Assembly (NCBI GenBank): GCA_964437505.1
Contig: CAYTGU010000019.1
Span: forward strand, 1-18,360
Direction of reading: 5' to 3'
DNA length: 18,360 nucleotides
Source of the DNA: JAHJDO01 sp964437505
GTDB taxonomy: Bacteria; JAHJDO01
Position numbers and translations under genes: made by a program. How positions within the stretch are numbered: position 1 is the stretch's first letter; the number at the start of each line of letters is the position of its first letter. Shown one piece after another: positions 6,745 to 14,239 of the stretch. Under the pieces are notes generated by a model. That model was not told the DNA's origin. It ran no database searches and saw only the letters and a list, made by a program, of their open reading frames with translations.

Positions 6745-8289
6745 TTAATGATATAGCGCAAGCTCCATTCTTACGATAGTAATTGGTTTCCCTTCCATCA
6801 TCTTAAATTCAAACTCGTTCCAGCCCTTTTTTAATTCGGAGATGGGGACAAGAAAGTCTTTGTAAGTATTATGATTGTCGGGAATGCCTCCCTTATAAGG
6901 CTGATCAAATAATTCTTCTTCATAAATAGTTTTTCTTAACATTGTGCCGTCTAAATATGCATTAACTTTACTATCTGTTGCTGACTCGTTACTTTCAATT
7001 CTCAAAATGCTTTTTGAAAAGAGTGATTTAATGCTGTCATCATTGAAATTATCGGCCACATGTATCTTAAGTTTCACATTCCTTCCATTTTCTAAAATAG
7101 CAGGAAGTTGTTTTGAAAAATTTACATTTTCATTAATATAATAATGCTTTTCTTCTCTAGCAAGCAGACTTCTATCGCATATGTTTTTTAATGCTTTAAA
7201 ATTCGGTTCGCATCTATCAATCTTTGCCGGATGACCAAAACTATAATCACGGTAATAAACAAAGTTAAATAGGCTTATACCGTCAGCGCCCCGTTCAAAA
7301 AAACTATATGCAATACTGCGGATTTGCTCTGTTGTTGATTTTCTGCTCTCTTCAACCGATAATTCAATATGCTTTGGCGTTCCCGCACATTGAGTTATCT
7401 CCGCATATAGTTTTGTATCCAACAATAATTTTCTAAATGATTCAATATCACCTTCAGGCTGTGTAATATAAAATGGTGAAATGTTGATCATATCTATTAA
7501 TCCTTCATCAACGCATGCTTTAATATCAAGTCCCATATCTCTTGCAAAATCAAGCCTGTTATGAACCCGGGCACAGATGGGGATATCCTTGCCGAGACCA
7601 TCAAGCATATCTCTTATACGCCTGATATATTGTGTCATAATAGGAGCCTTTTCATTAAAGGATATCTTCTTAGGGAAAAAGAATGGAAAGCGCAAGAAAT
7701 CAAGTTCTAGTCCGTCTATATCATAGCTCTCACACAGCTCTTTAATAAATCCAAATTGATAATCACGCACTTCTTTATGAATAAAACAAAGAGCTTTGCT
7801 CTCACGCCCGATTTTATTTTCATCACCACCTATTCTAAACTGCGGATTCTCTCTCCAGAATTTTGAATGGTTTGGAAGGCTTTCATCATCTATTCCATGG
7901 CATTCATTCATTCTCCACGTGATAAAGAAGTCTATTCCTCTTTTCCTTGCTCTATCTAATGATAATTGTATTAGATCATTTCCCGCAAGGTAAAACTCCT
8001 GGGCTCGTGTAAGCACTTTACCTACAGCAGTATCTTTTGGGAATTCAATAATTTTGCCTGTATTACGCCAGTATGGATAATGTGCGCTATCCCATCCTGG
8101 GAGCTGATACATGTTTGGACATAATAAAAAAAGATCACAGCCCGCGTCAACTACCTCATCAACATACCCATATACTTGAGATAATCCAACAGGCTTATTT
8201 ATATCCTGATATTTACTCGCATTGCTGAATGTGCAAAATCCATCATCATTAAAAAGCAATTTGTAATCTTTTTTTATTCTGCTATTCAT
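6745..8289 (-). CDS. Glycoside-hydrolase-like TIM barrel with C-terminal beta domain
   Basis: This 514-residue protein has an N-terminal TIM barrel and a carbohydrate-binding-like beta domain. Residues 190-202 read DIDGLELDFLRFP, the strand typical of GHL-type putative glycosyl hydrolases (relatives of COG1649), with E195 and D197 as candidate acidic catalytic residues. FFITWRMNECHG (121-132), ICARVHNRLD, INISPFY, AEITQC and DGISLFNFVYY are further barrel strands. After about residue 390 comes a beta-rich region ending in LVPISELKKGWNEFEF, as in fibronectin- or CBM-like modules. No signal peptide is visible, which is unusual for a polysaccharide-active enzyme and suggests action on imported oligosaccharides or glycosides. 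The substrate is unknown. GAGG lies about 11 bases before the ATG. It follows the UroD-like gene by 31 bases. Confidence 0.68.
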   Translation of the reverse strand: MNSRIKKDYKLLFNDDGFCTFSNASKYQDINKPVGLSQVYGYVDEVVDAGCDLFLLCPNMYQLPGWDSAHYPYWRNTGKIIEFPKDTAVGKVLTRAQEFYLAGNDLIQLSLDRARKRGIDFFITWRMNECHGIDDESLPNHSKFWRENPQFRIGGDENKIGRESKALCFIHKEVRDYQFGFIKELCESYDIDGLELDFLRFPFFFPKKISFNEKAPIMTQYIRRIRDMLDGLGKDIPICARVHNRLDFARDMGLDIKACVDEGLIDMINISPFYITQPEGDIESFRKLLLDTKLYAEITQCAGTPKHIELSVEESRKSTTEQIRSIAYSFFERGADGISLFNFVYYRDYSFGHPAKIDRCEPNFKALKNICDRSLLAREEKHYYINENVNFSKQLPAILENGRNVKLKIHVADNFNDDSIKSLFSKSILRIESNESATDSKVNAYLDGTMLRKTIYEEELFDQPYKGGIPDNHNTYKDFLVPISELKKGWNEFEFKMMEGKPITIVRMELALYH

Positions 8290-8320
8290 TGTTTTTCTAT
8301 CCTCTTATTTTATAGAGTTT

Positions 8321-9313
8321 TTACTCATAGACTAACAGCTCTTGGTAATAACGCTCAAAAGCTTGTACATTTTCCTCTTTTCTGTTGCCGCCTCGGTACA
8401 TAATTATACCAGGAAATTCTTCGTGAAGCTTGCGAAATTTTTTAACCTCATTATAGATATCTTTGGGTGTTCCGAAGTCAATATTTCTGGTATCGCTTTT
8501 GAGAAGGTAGAGCTTGTCTTTTCCGGCGTTCCTCATCAGTTGCTCTGGGTCTATTGATGTGCTTTCAATGTAGAGACCATCCGGCTTGTTTTCGAGAATA
8601 TCATCCAATACTTCCATATAATTACCATCGGATATGTAGAGAACTTTTCTGCCTTTTTCGTGGATGGCTGCAAAGAGTTTCTTATGCCACGGGAAGACAT
8701 ATTCGCGATACCAAGCCGGGTTTACCATAACGCCACGGGTGCCAGCGATATCGTCGTGAACGCATATAAGTTCTACGTCGTCGGTTTGTGCCCAGCCCTG
8801 TATCACGGCAAGAGAAGCTTGTCCGAACCTATCAAGGATCTTGCCGAATGTTTTTGGATCCATTGACAATGCCATTAAAAACGGTTCCCAGCCAAATTCT
8901 ATTGTTGCGCGGGTAAAAAGAGTGCCATAGTGGAGAGGTACGGGGAAGCAAGTTTTTGCTTTTTCATTATAGAGCCTTGTCATTTCATAACGCATTGTCT
9001 GCCCGACAGTTTCAACTTCAAATTTTCTCGGATTTACTTTCAGAACGTCATTAAAGTCTTTATATACTTCCCTATCGCCTACTGTCCAGACACCACCATC
9101 TGCTGTGTATTTCTTCTTGCCATCAGTTGATACCACAACCTCGCCTTTCGGCACAGGCAATTCGGGTTCGCCCAGATGATACTCTTCTTTCCTGTACTCA
9201 ATAAACCTCCAATCATTCATTGTTGGCATGCGGTCAGGTTTCTGTAGATTGATAGTTTTACGCATACGATCAAATTTTTTTTGAACTGTGTCTGTTATTT
9301 TTGAACTTTTCAT
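8321..9313 (-). CDS. Uroporphyrinogen decarboxylase-like (URO-D superfamily) protein
   Basis: This 330-residue barrel has the URO-D/MtaA/CmuA layout. A strand ELICVHDDIAGTRGVMVNP is followed by WYREYVFPWHKKLF, the counterpart of 'gDDlg...m.sPe.yrefv.P'. Next come KVLYISDGNYMEVLDDI and DGLYIESTSIDPEQL. The methyltransferase clades carry zinc-binding His and Cys in an 'H-x-C-G-N' motif; here the place is taken by ISDGN, so the zinc ligands are absent. It is therefore neither a clear haem-pathway HemE nor a typical corrinoid methyltransferase. Such variants are frequent near carbohydrate genes, with unknown function. GGGAG lies ten bases before the ATG. It is preceded by the FAD oxidoreductase gene with a 47-base gap, and the two probably function together. 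Confidence 0.75.
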   Translation of the reverse strand: MKSSKITDTVQKKFDRMRKTINLQKPDRMPTMNDWRFIEYRKEEYHLGEPELPVPKGEVVVSTDGKKKYTADGGVWTVGDREVYKDFNDVLKVNPRKFEVETVGQTMRYEMTRLYNEKAKTCFPVPLHYGTLFTRATIEFGWEPFLMALSMDPKTFGKILDRFGQASLAVIQGWAQTDDVELICVHDDIAGTRGVMVNPAWYREYVFPWHKKLFAAIHEKGRKVLYISDGNYMEVLDDILENKPDGLYIESTSIDPEQLMRNAGKDKLYLLKSDTRNIDFGTPKDIYNEVKKFRKLHEEFPGIIMYRGGNRKEENVQAFERYYQELLVYE

Positions 9314-9360
9314 TTATTTAAAACTCCCATTCTTTGGCCCATTTCTTAAATAATTCTTCC

Positions 9361-10815
9361 TTAGAGTGCTACTTTCTGCTCTTTTAGGGTTTTTCGCAGC
9401 TCATCTGTGTTTAAATCTCGTGGCTTCGTATTCTTTTTGACGCACATAGCAGCAGCCGTTCCTGCCGCCTCGCCAGTAATCATACATTGTACTGTCGGCC
9501 GGATACAGCCAAATGCCTCATGTGTTGCTGAAATACAGCGACCTGCTATCAATAAATTTTCTATAGTCTTAGCGATCAGTGAGCGAAAAGGGATCTGAAA
9601 ATACCAACGTGAAGGATAGGCTGTCTCCGGGTCATTAAGCCATTCAGGACGCGGACGGGTATCAATGGGGTGACTGCCAAGACCAATGCAGTCCTTGAAC
9701 TTTTTCTGCTTATAGATATCCATTAACTCTAATAGATAATCACCTTGAATATGACGCGTTTCACGCACACCCATTTCCGGGACTTGTAACAAAAAAGCCT
9801 TTTCAAATCCTGGTACCTTGCGGATACTTTCCATCCATTGCTTCAACATATCAGCCATAACAATCTCAGCTTTGGTCAAATCCTCAACGTTACAGCCGTC
9901 CATATTCTTTACGCTTGGGCAGCAAAGCGTCACGACTCCTTCTGTCGGTAAATTATAGATCTGAAATTCAGCTACAGTCTCATTTTTAAGAACTATATTT
10001 ATAACTGCCATTTCACCTTTTTCAAATCGCTCCTTTGCCTCCGTTAAAGTGAATCTGGCAAATGGCTGTTCTCTGAAATTCTCAGGATTTTCTTTCAGCC
10101 AACTGAAAGTCCTTTCCATTTTTACATTTCCCGCTTTAAACATAACCCCCATCGGATGCATTTCTCCAATGGTTGCTTGTTTAGCACAAATATCTTTTTT
10201 AGTTACTCCTACTGTATATGGTACTCCGGCATGGACTGCTACATCGCCGTCACCTGAAGCATCGATAAATTGTTTTGCCGTAATTATTTGCCGCCCTGAT
10301 TTCGATTCGACAACTATTCCCTGTATCTTATTCTCGTTTTGAATAACGTCTACTACCAAGGAATGTAGGCGTAACTTTACTTTGGATTCTTTCATTAACC
10401 GGAACAAAAGCCATTTAAAATCCTCAGAAGAAGTAAAAACATAGCTACCAAAAGTACCGGAATTTCCAATACCAACTCTGGTTCTCAGTATACGCTCTGT
10501 GACTTCTTTAACAATCCCACCCACTATTTGTATTTCTTCTGGATTTTTAGTCAAGGTTTTCAGATCTTTTTCATGCTCTGCCGGTTTCCCGGAGAACTTG
10601 GTGTACATGGTCAGTCCGGCATTACCTGCAGTCATCATTCCACCAAGAAAGCCATAGCGCTCAACTAAAAGTACGCTGGCTCCATTACGAGCAGCAGCAA
10701 TAGCTGCTACACACCCAGCTGTACCGCCTCCAACGACCAATACATCAGTCTCAGCTGCCACAGAGGCCTCAACCTTAGTTGCGTAAGTATCTCCAATTTT
10801 TAGTTTAAGACTCAT
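9361..10815 (-). CDS. FAD-dependent oxidoreductase (PF12831 type)
   Basis: This 484-residue flavoprotein begins with a dinucleotide-binding Rossmann motif. VLVVGGGTAGCVAAIAAARN (25-44) and VLLVERYGFLGG (48-59), with E52 as the ribose-binding acid, are typical. The GGMMTAGNAGL stretch just after is characteristic of the FAD_oxidored family, as are DASGDGDVAVHAGVP in the middle and the C-terminal NLLIAGRCISATHEAFG with TGEAAGTAAAM. It lacks a signal peptide and appears cytoplasmic. Family members are probably flavin-dependent dehydrogenases of sugars or polyols, but most are uncharacterised. The start is supported by AAGGAGGGG about seven bases upstream. This is the first gene of the long block, after a 314-base intergenic region. 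Any promoter for the whole block would be expected there. Confidence 0.85.
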   Translation of the reverse strand: MSLKLKIGDTYATKVEASVAAETDVLVVGGGTAGCVAAIAAARNGASVLLVERYGFLGGMMTAGNAGLTMYTKFSGKPAEHEKDLKTLTKNPEEIQIVGGIVKEVTERILRTRVGIGNSGTFGSYVFTSSEDFKWLLFRLMKESKVKLRLHSLVVDVIQNENKIQGIVVESKSGRQIITAKQFIDASGDGDVAVHAGVPYTVGVTKKDICAKQATIGEMHPMGVMFKAGNVKMERTFSWLKENPENFREQPFARFTLTEAKERFEKGEMAVINIVLKNETVAEFQIYNLPTEGVVTLCCPSVKNMDGCNVEDLTKAEIVMADMLKQWMESIRKVPGFEKAFLLQVPEMGVRETRHIQGDYLLELMDIYKQKKFKDCIGLGSHPIDTRPRPEWLNDPETAYPSRWYFQIPFRSLIAKTIENLLIAGRCISATHEAFGCIRPTVQCMITGEAAGTAAAMCVKKNTKPRDLNTDELRKTLKEQKVAL

Positions 10816-11058
10816 CTATTTCCCCTCCTTACTGGGTCTATTCATTTACAGTTATAATTTAGCTAAAAAAAGTTAATTTTTTTAGCTTTTTTGTTTTTTT
10901 TACCCCGTTGATATCATCTACAGGATTTATCTGTAAAAAGGTCATGGCAATTTACGCTCTCTGCACCTCCTTTCTTACCATGATTGACCTTGGTATATAG
11001 TATCATTTTTATTACTTTTGAGATCATCATATGTCCATGATTCAACATGCCTAAATTA
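10816..11058. other. AT-rich intergenic region upstream of the FAD oxidoreductase
   Basis: No convincing gene lies here. It contains the perfect hairpin at 10861-10887 and an isolated AAGGAGGTG on the minus strand near 10970-10980. That site is too far from the nearest ATG (10943-10945) to support the 28-codon ORF that follows. I see weak -10-like elements but no promoter that I would place with confidence. Confidence 0.4.
10861..10887. terminator. Perfect 11-bp A/T hairpin, possible terminator or operator
   Basis: AGCTAAAAAAA (10861-10871) and TTTTTTTAGCT (10877-10887) form an 11-bp perfect stem around a 5-base loop. On the plus strand it is followed by a long T tract (10888 onward), the layout of an intrinsic terminator for plus-strand transcripts. 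On the minus strand the T tract is part of the 3' arm. It lies between the aldehyde dehydrogenase unit and the FAD oxidoreductase, so it could separate two transcripts. A regulator-binding palindrome is the alternative. Confidence 0.4.
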
Positions 11059-11133
11059 TTACTGTTTTTGGGAATAACTCAACTTTTGCATCTCTGTCAA
11101 CACCTCAATCAATTTTTCTTTAGAAAATTTCAT
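11059..11133 (-). pseudogene. 24-codon ORF coupled to the aldehyde dehydrogenase, probable gene stump
   Basis: Its ATG (11131-11133) overlaps the TGA of the aldehyde dehydrogenase as ATGA. It encodes MKFSKEKLIEVLTEMQKL and stops after 24 residues with TAA at 11059-11061. The peptide is amphipathic and looks like a normal protein N-terminus. The coupling suggests that a full gene once followed here and was lost by deletion or an early stop. No family can be assigned. It could also be a genuine small protein. Confidence 0.4.
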
Positions 11134-12590
11134 TTTTTGTAATTAATATAGACAGATTTGTTTTCAGTGAAAAATTCTATTCCTGTGTCTCCAGCTTCAG
11201 GCAATCCATATCCTGAGGATTTAATGCCTCCAAAAGGAAGCTGTGGTTCCTTGAAGCTGGTAGGTAGATTTACATGAGTTAGTCCCACTTCAGTCTTTTT
11301 AATAAATTCCATAGCACTGAATATATCTTTGGTGTATATAGAAGAAGACAGACCATATTGAATTCCGTTAGCTATAGACAGAGCTTCAGAGAAGTTGTCA
11401 GCTTCTATTATAGAAAGAACAGGACCAAAAATCTCTTCTTGAGCTATTCGCATATTCCGTTTAACATCAGTAAAAATAGTTGGCTCTACAAAAAAGCCTC
11501 TATCATATTGAGCTCCTTTTAATCTTTTCCCGCCAAAAATGAGCCTAGCACCTTCTTTCTTTCCTAATTCAATATATTCCAAAACTCTGTTCAACTGAGA
11601 TTCTCCAGCTAAAGGCCCCATAGAGGTATCTTTATTTAGCCCATCTCCTACTCTAATCTTTCTTGCCTTTTTAATCAGAATCTTAATAAAATTGTTAGCT
11701 ATTTTTTTATCTAGAATTACTCGACTGGTAGAGGTGCACCATTGACCAGAACAACTATAGGCAGCAAGAAATACGCCACTAGCCGCAAGCTCCAAGTCTG
11801 CATCTTCCAAAACAACAGTAGGATTTTTACCTCCCATCTCTAACTGCACCCTGGCCATATTCTTAGAGGCAATTCTATTTATTCTTGATCCAATCTCATT
11901 TGAGCCTGTAAAGGATACAGCCTTAATAAATTGGTTAGCTACCATCTCATCCCCTATTGTTGAGCCAGAACCAGTAATAAAATTTAAAACTCCATCAGGG
12001 ATTCCAGCTTTATTAAGTATCTCCACAAACTTCAAGCCGCAAAGAGGTGTAAAAGAAGCAGGTTTAAAGATAACAGTATTTCCAGCCATCAATGCTGGTG
12101 TAATCTTTCGGCATGGAACATTCACAGGAAAGTTCCATGGGCTTAAGATTGAAACAACACCAAGTGGCTGTCTTATAGTATAGGAGAAACTTTTTCCATT
12201 TTCGGGAAAAGAGTTTTTACCAAATAACCGTTGCCCTTGAGCGATCTGAAACTCCATCTCCTTTATTGCTGATTTAATCTCTGCTTCTGACTCTTTTAAT
12301 GTTTTCCCCTCTTCTAATGTTAAATATTTCGCTAATTTATTCTGTTGCTCTTTTAATAGACTAACAGCTTGAGAAAGAACTTTAGCGCGTTTGGAAGGAG
12401 ACCATTTACCCCAGATCCCAAAGGCTCTATTTGCGGATTTAATCGCTTTTTTCACATCCTCCACATTTGATTGTTGGAAATATCCAATTATTTGTTTTTG
12501 ATTAGCTGGATTGGTATCAGGAAAAATTTTCCCTGATACCGAATCCTGCCATTTTCCATCAATATAGTTTTTGTATGTAGCTATGTTCAT
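11130..12590 (-). CDS. NAD(P)-dependent aldehyde dehydrogenase
   Basis: Full-length 486-residue ALDH. The cofactor and catalytic motifs are all present. SPWNFPVNVP carries N154, FKPAS carries K176, FTGSNEIG is the Rossmann glycine loop, LEMGGKNP holds general base E251, and SGQWCTSTSR holds catalytic C285. FGPVLSI and the ending PFGGIKSSGYG are also standard. It resembles 2,5-dioxovalerate (alpha-ketoglutarate semialdehyde) and succinate/lactaldehyde-type enzymes, which oxidise short aldehydes formed in sugar-acid or deoxy-sugar breakdown; substrate assignment is not possible from motifs. AAGGAGAA lies a few bases before the ATG. It follows the fucosidase by 22 bases, suggesting co-transcription and a possible role in oxidising lactaldehyde from fucose. 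Its stop overlaps the start of a 24-codon ORF. Confidence 0.9.
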   Translation of the reverse strand: MNIATYKNYIDGKWQDSVSGKIFPDTNPANQKQIIGYFQQSNVEDVKKAIKSANRAFGIWGKWSPSKRAKVLSQAVSLLKEQQNKLAKYLTLEEGKTLKESEAEIKSAIKEMEFQIAQGQRLFGKNSFPENGKSFSYTIRQPLGVVSILSPWNFPVNVPCRKITPALMAGNTVIFKPASFTPLCGLKFVEILNKAGIPDGVLNFITGSGSTIGDEMVANQFIKAVSFTGSNEIGSRINRIASKNMARVQLEMGGKNPTVVLEDADLELAASGVFLAAYSCSGQWCTSTSRVILDKKIANNFIKILIKKARKIRVGDGLNKDTSMGPLAGESQLNRVLEYIELGKKEGARLIFGGKRLKGAQYDRGFFVEPTIFTDVKRNMRIAQEEIFGPVLSIIEADNFSEALSIANGIQYGLSSSIYTKDIFSAMEFIKKTEVGLTHVNLPTSFKEPQLPFGGIKSSGYGLPEAGDTGIEFFTENKSVYINYKK

Positions 12591-12612
12591 CTTTCTCCTT
12601 GCTTTATATCAT

Positions 12613-13836
12613 TTATACGTTTGGACGCAGACAGAGTGAGACTACAGTATCTCGAAAATCTGGTAGCGTCGGCATCAAGAGGGACAATTCCTCTCCTTTA
12701 TCTTTTATCTCTAAGTCTGTGCCATCTCTGAGCAATGTAGCATACTTCACTCTGCCACCCAGACCGGGGAGAGTCAACCATCCGGGCAGATAGTGAAAAA
12801 GATGCAGATAAAGCATTCCCTTTTTCTGTGTGTAGCGGCTATCCGCAGGCGGAGAAAACCTGCTTATGCCAGCCCCATAGATTGATTCTCCGTTCTCACT
12901 CATCCATTGACCAATCTCTCCAAGATTCGTTACAAATTCATCCTGAATTCGCCCACGTGGAGTAGGTCCAATATTCAAGAGCAGATTACCATCCTTGCTG
13001 ACTATATCCACAAGCATTCTGATCAATCGAGTAGTAGACTTATTTTTTGGGTCTTGACGATAATACCCCCAGGATTGACCTATGGTGACACAAGACTCCC
13101 AGGTCCTAGGCTTATTCTCTTCCTTGAGGGATTCATCGGGGACGTGGTTTTCGGGAGTAGTAAAATCCTCGAGTAACCCAAGCCGGTTATTAATCAGGAT
13201 TTCAGGATTTATCTCTCTTGCCATACGAACAATTTCTTCCGCCTTCCATTCTTTTGCTCTTTTTCCCTCATATGAATTATCAGACCATAGAATGTCAATC
13301 TTCCCATAGTTAGTCAGTAGCTCACGCAATTGCCCATGAAGATAGGAAACATACTGACTCCAGTCCCTTTTCTCTGCCTTTGCTTCTTCATCGTCACGCT
13401 GGGGATGAAAAATGTCAAGAGTGTAGTGCGGATGGTGCCAGTCAAGAAGAGAGTAATAGAAACCAACTTTTAAGCCAACACCCCTAAAAGCCTCAACCCA
13501 GGGTTTGATTAGGTCTTTGCCATAAGGTATATTAGTTATCTTAAAGTTAGTTAGTTTGCTATCGAAAAGGCAGAAACCATCGTGATGTTTTGTTGTAATG
13601 ACTGCATACTTCATCCCCGCATCTTTCGCCAATTCAGCCCATTGAGATGGATTATAATCCACAGGATTAAATCTAGTGAAAAGTTTTTCATACTTTTTCT
13701 TCGGAACCTTCTCATGTGAATAGTACCACATGTCTCTTGCAGTGATCGAATAAAGTCCCCAATGGATAAACATGCCAAATCGAGCGTTACGAAACCATGC
13801 TGCACGATCAGTCTCAGTTGATTTGCTTGTAATCAT
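12613..13836 (-). CDS. Alpha-L-fucosidase, GH29, cytoplasmic
   Basis: This 407-residue GH29 enzyme hydrolyses terminal alpha-L-fucose. With the start used here, RFGMFIHWGLYS (19-30), ITTKHHDGFCLFDS (80-93) and FYYSLLDWHHP (127-137) form the fucose pocket. ILWSDNSYEG contains the expected nucleophile Asp186, and DFTTPENHVP around E229 is in the acid/base region. There is no signal peptide, so it should act on imported fucosylated oligosaccharides. I choose ATG 13834-13836 because AAAGGAG (13844-13850) stands seven bases upstream. A frame-open extension to 13884 would be read from the terminal repeat of the neighbouring IS relic and has no such site. It is shorter than extracellular GH29 enzymes, lacking a full C-terminal binding module but keeping a small beta region. 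The ALDH gene follows by 22 bases. Confidence 0.92.
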   Translation of the reverse strand: MITSKSTETDRAAWFRNARFGMFIHWGLYSITARDMWYYSHEKVPKKKYEKLFTRFNPVDYNPSQWAELAKDAGMKYAVITTKHHDGFCLFDSKLTNFKITNIPYGKDLIKPWVEAFRGVGLKVGFYYSLLDWHHPHYTLDIFHPQRDDEEAKAEKRDWSQYVSYLHGQLRELLTNYGKIDILWSDNSYEGKRAKEWKAEEIVRMAREINPEILINNRLGLLEDFTTPENHVPDESLKEENKPRTWESCVTIGQSWGYYRQDPKNKSTTRLIRMLVDIVSKDGNLLLNIGPTPRGRIQDEFVTNLGEIGQWMSENGESIYGAGISRFSPPADSRYTQKKGMLYLHLFHYLPGWLTLPGLGGRVKYATLLRDGTDLEIKDKGEELSLLMPTLPDFRDTVVSLCLRPNV

Positions 13837-13843
13837 TTTAAAA

Positions 13844-13850
13844 CTCCTTT
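13844..13850 (-). promoter_or_regulatory. Ribosome binding site that decides the fucosidase start
   Basis: AAAGGAG on the minus strand lies seven bases before ATG 13834-13836. It rules against the 16-residue upstream extension, whose first codons come from the IS terminal repeat. Confidence 0.75.
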
Positions 13851-13860
13851 TAATTAATAC

Positions 13861-13875
13861 AGGCTGTCCAAAAAG
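13861..13875 (+). repeat. Left terminal inverted repeat of the IS1182-type relic
   Basis: AGGCTGTCCAAAAAG, the partner of 14219-14233, with one mismatch. Confidence 0.8.
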
Positions 13876-13950
13876 CCTTTTCATTTTAACAACTTTTACT
13901 GCTCACATTCCGCCTTTTCGAGGTAGTACAGTGTTAACTTACCCAAAAAT

Positions 13951-14043
13951 CTATAGTTTTGGTATGAAAGACATCACGAAATCTTCCAACGATGGCGGCA
14001 ATAAATAGGTTTGATTCTGGTCGTACTCTTTGAATATCTTCAT
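13951..14043 (-). pseudogene. IS1182-family transposase, first ~22 codons only
   Basis: The 30-codon ORF carries the transposase start MKIFKEYDQNQTYLLPPSLE plus DF. It then diverges to VMSFIPKL and a TAG. The family normally continues with a 'P.dh..r.i' segment and the catalytic DDE domain, all of which is absent. The divergence point marks the probable deletion junction. Confidence 0.8.
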
Positions 14044-14218
14044 GCTGTTCCTCCCTGATTTTATTTCCTCTTGCTGTCAGTATCACCATACCAAATACCC
14101 GGGAGAAAAGTAAGTTTTTTCTTCATTTTTCTTTCACTTTTTTTAATTTTTTACTCTATCCTTTCTTACTCTCACATGTCCGCTTCTCAAAAAATGGTCC
14201 TGCTCCAACATGCATGGA

Positions 14219-14233
14219 CTTTTTAGACAGCCT
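14219..14233 (-). repeat. Right terminal inverted repeat of the IS1182-type relic
   Basis: Read on the minus strand as AGGCTGTCTAAAAAG, the partner of 13861-13875. Confidence 0.8.
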
Positions 14234-14239
14234 CAATAA

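Larger units (their letters stand above)
13861..14233 (-). mobile_element. IS1182-family miniature relic (MITE-like, internally deleted)
   Basis: This 373-bp segment is bounded by inverted repeats. AGGCTGTCCAAAAAG (13861-13875) faces AGGCTGTCTAAAAAG read on the opposite strand (14219-14233), 14 of 15 bases identical. Inside, on the minus strand, a good GGGAGGAAC ribosome site precedes an ORF (13951-14043) whose first residues MKIFKEYDQNQTYLLPPSLE are the hallmark N-terminus of IS1182-type transposases. The ORF ends after 30 codons, so nearly all of the transposase (normally over 400 residues) has been deleted. No clean target-site duplication is visible; both flanks are AT-rich and contain TTAATTA. 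It sits between the SDR and fucosidase genes. It could be mobilised only in trans. Confidence 0.82.

Noticed and set aside
9318..9362. Short protein-like tail (KEELFKKWAKEWEF-stop) between the FAD and UroD-like genes
   Set aside because: It resembles a C-terminal remnant but is only about 14 codons; it cannot be told from chance.
10859..10945. 28-codon minus-strand ORF beginning MTFLQINPVDD
   Set aside because: The AGGAGG upstream is too far from its ATG, the C-terminal half comes from the A/T hairpin, and no similarity is recognisable.
13837..13884. N-terminal extension of the fucosidase to 13884
   Set aside because: The added residues are translated from the IS terminal repeat, and the downstream ATG has an ideal ribosome site.
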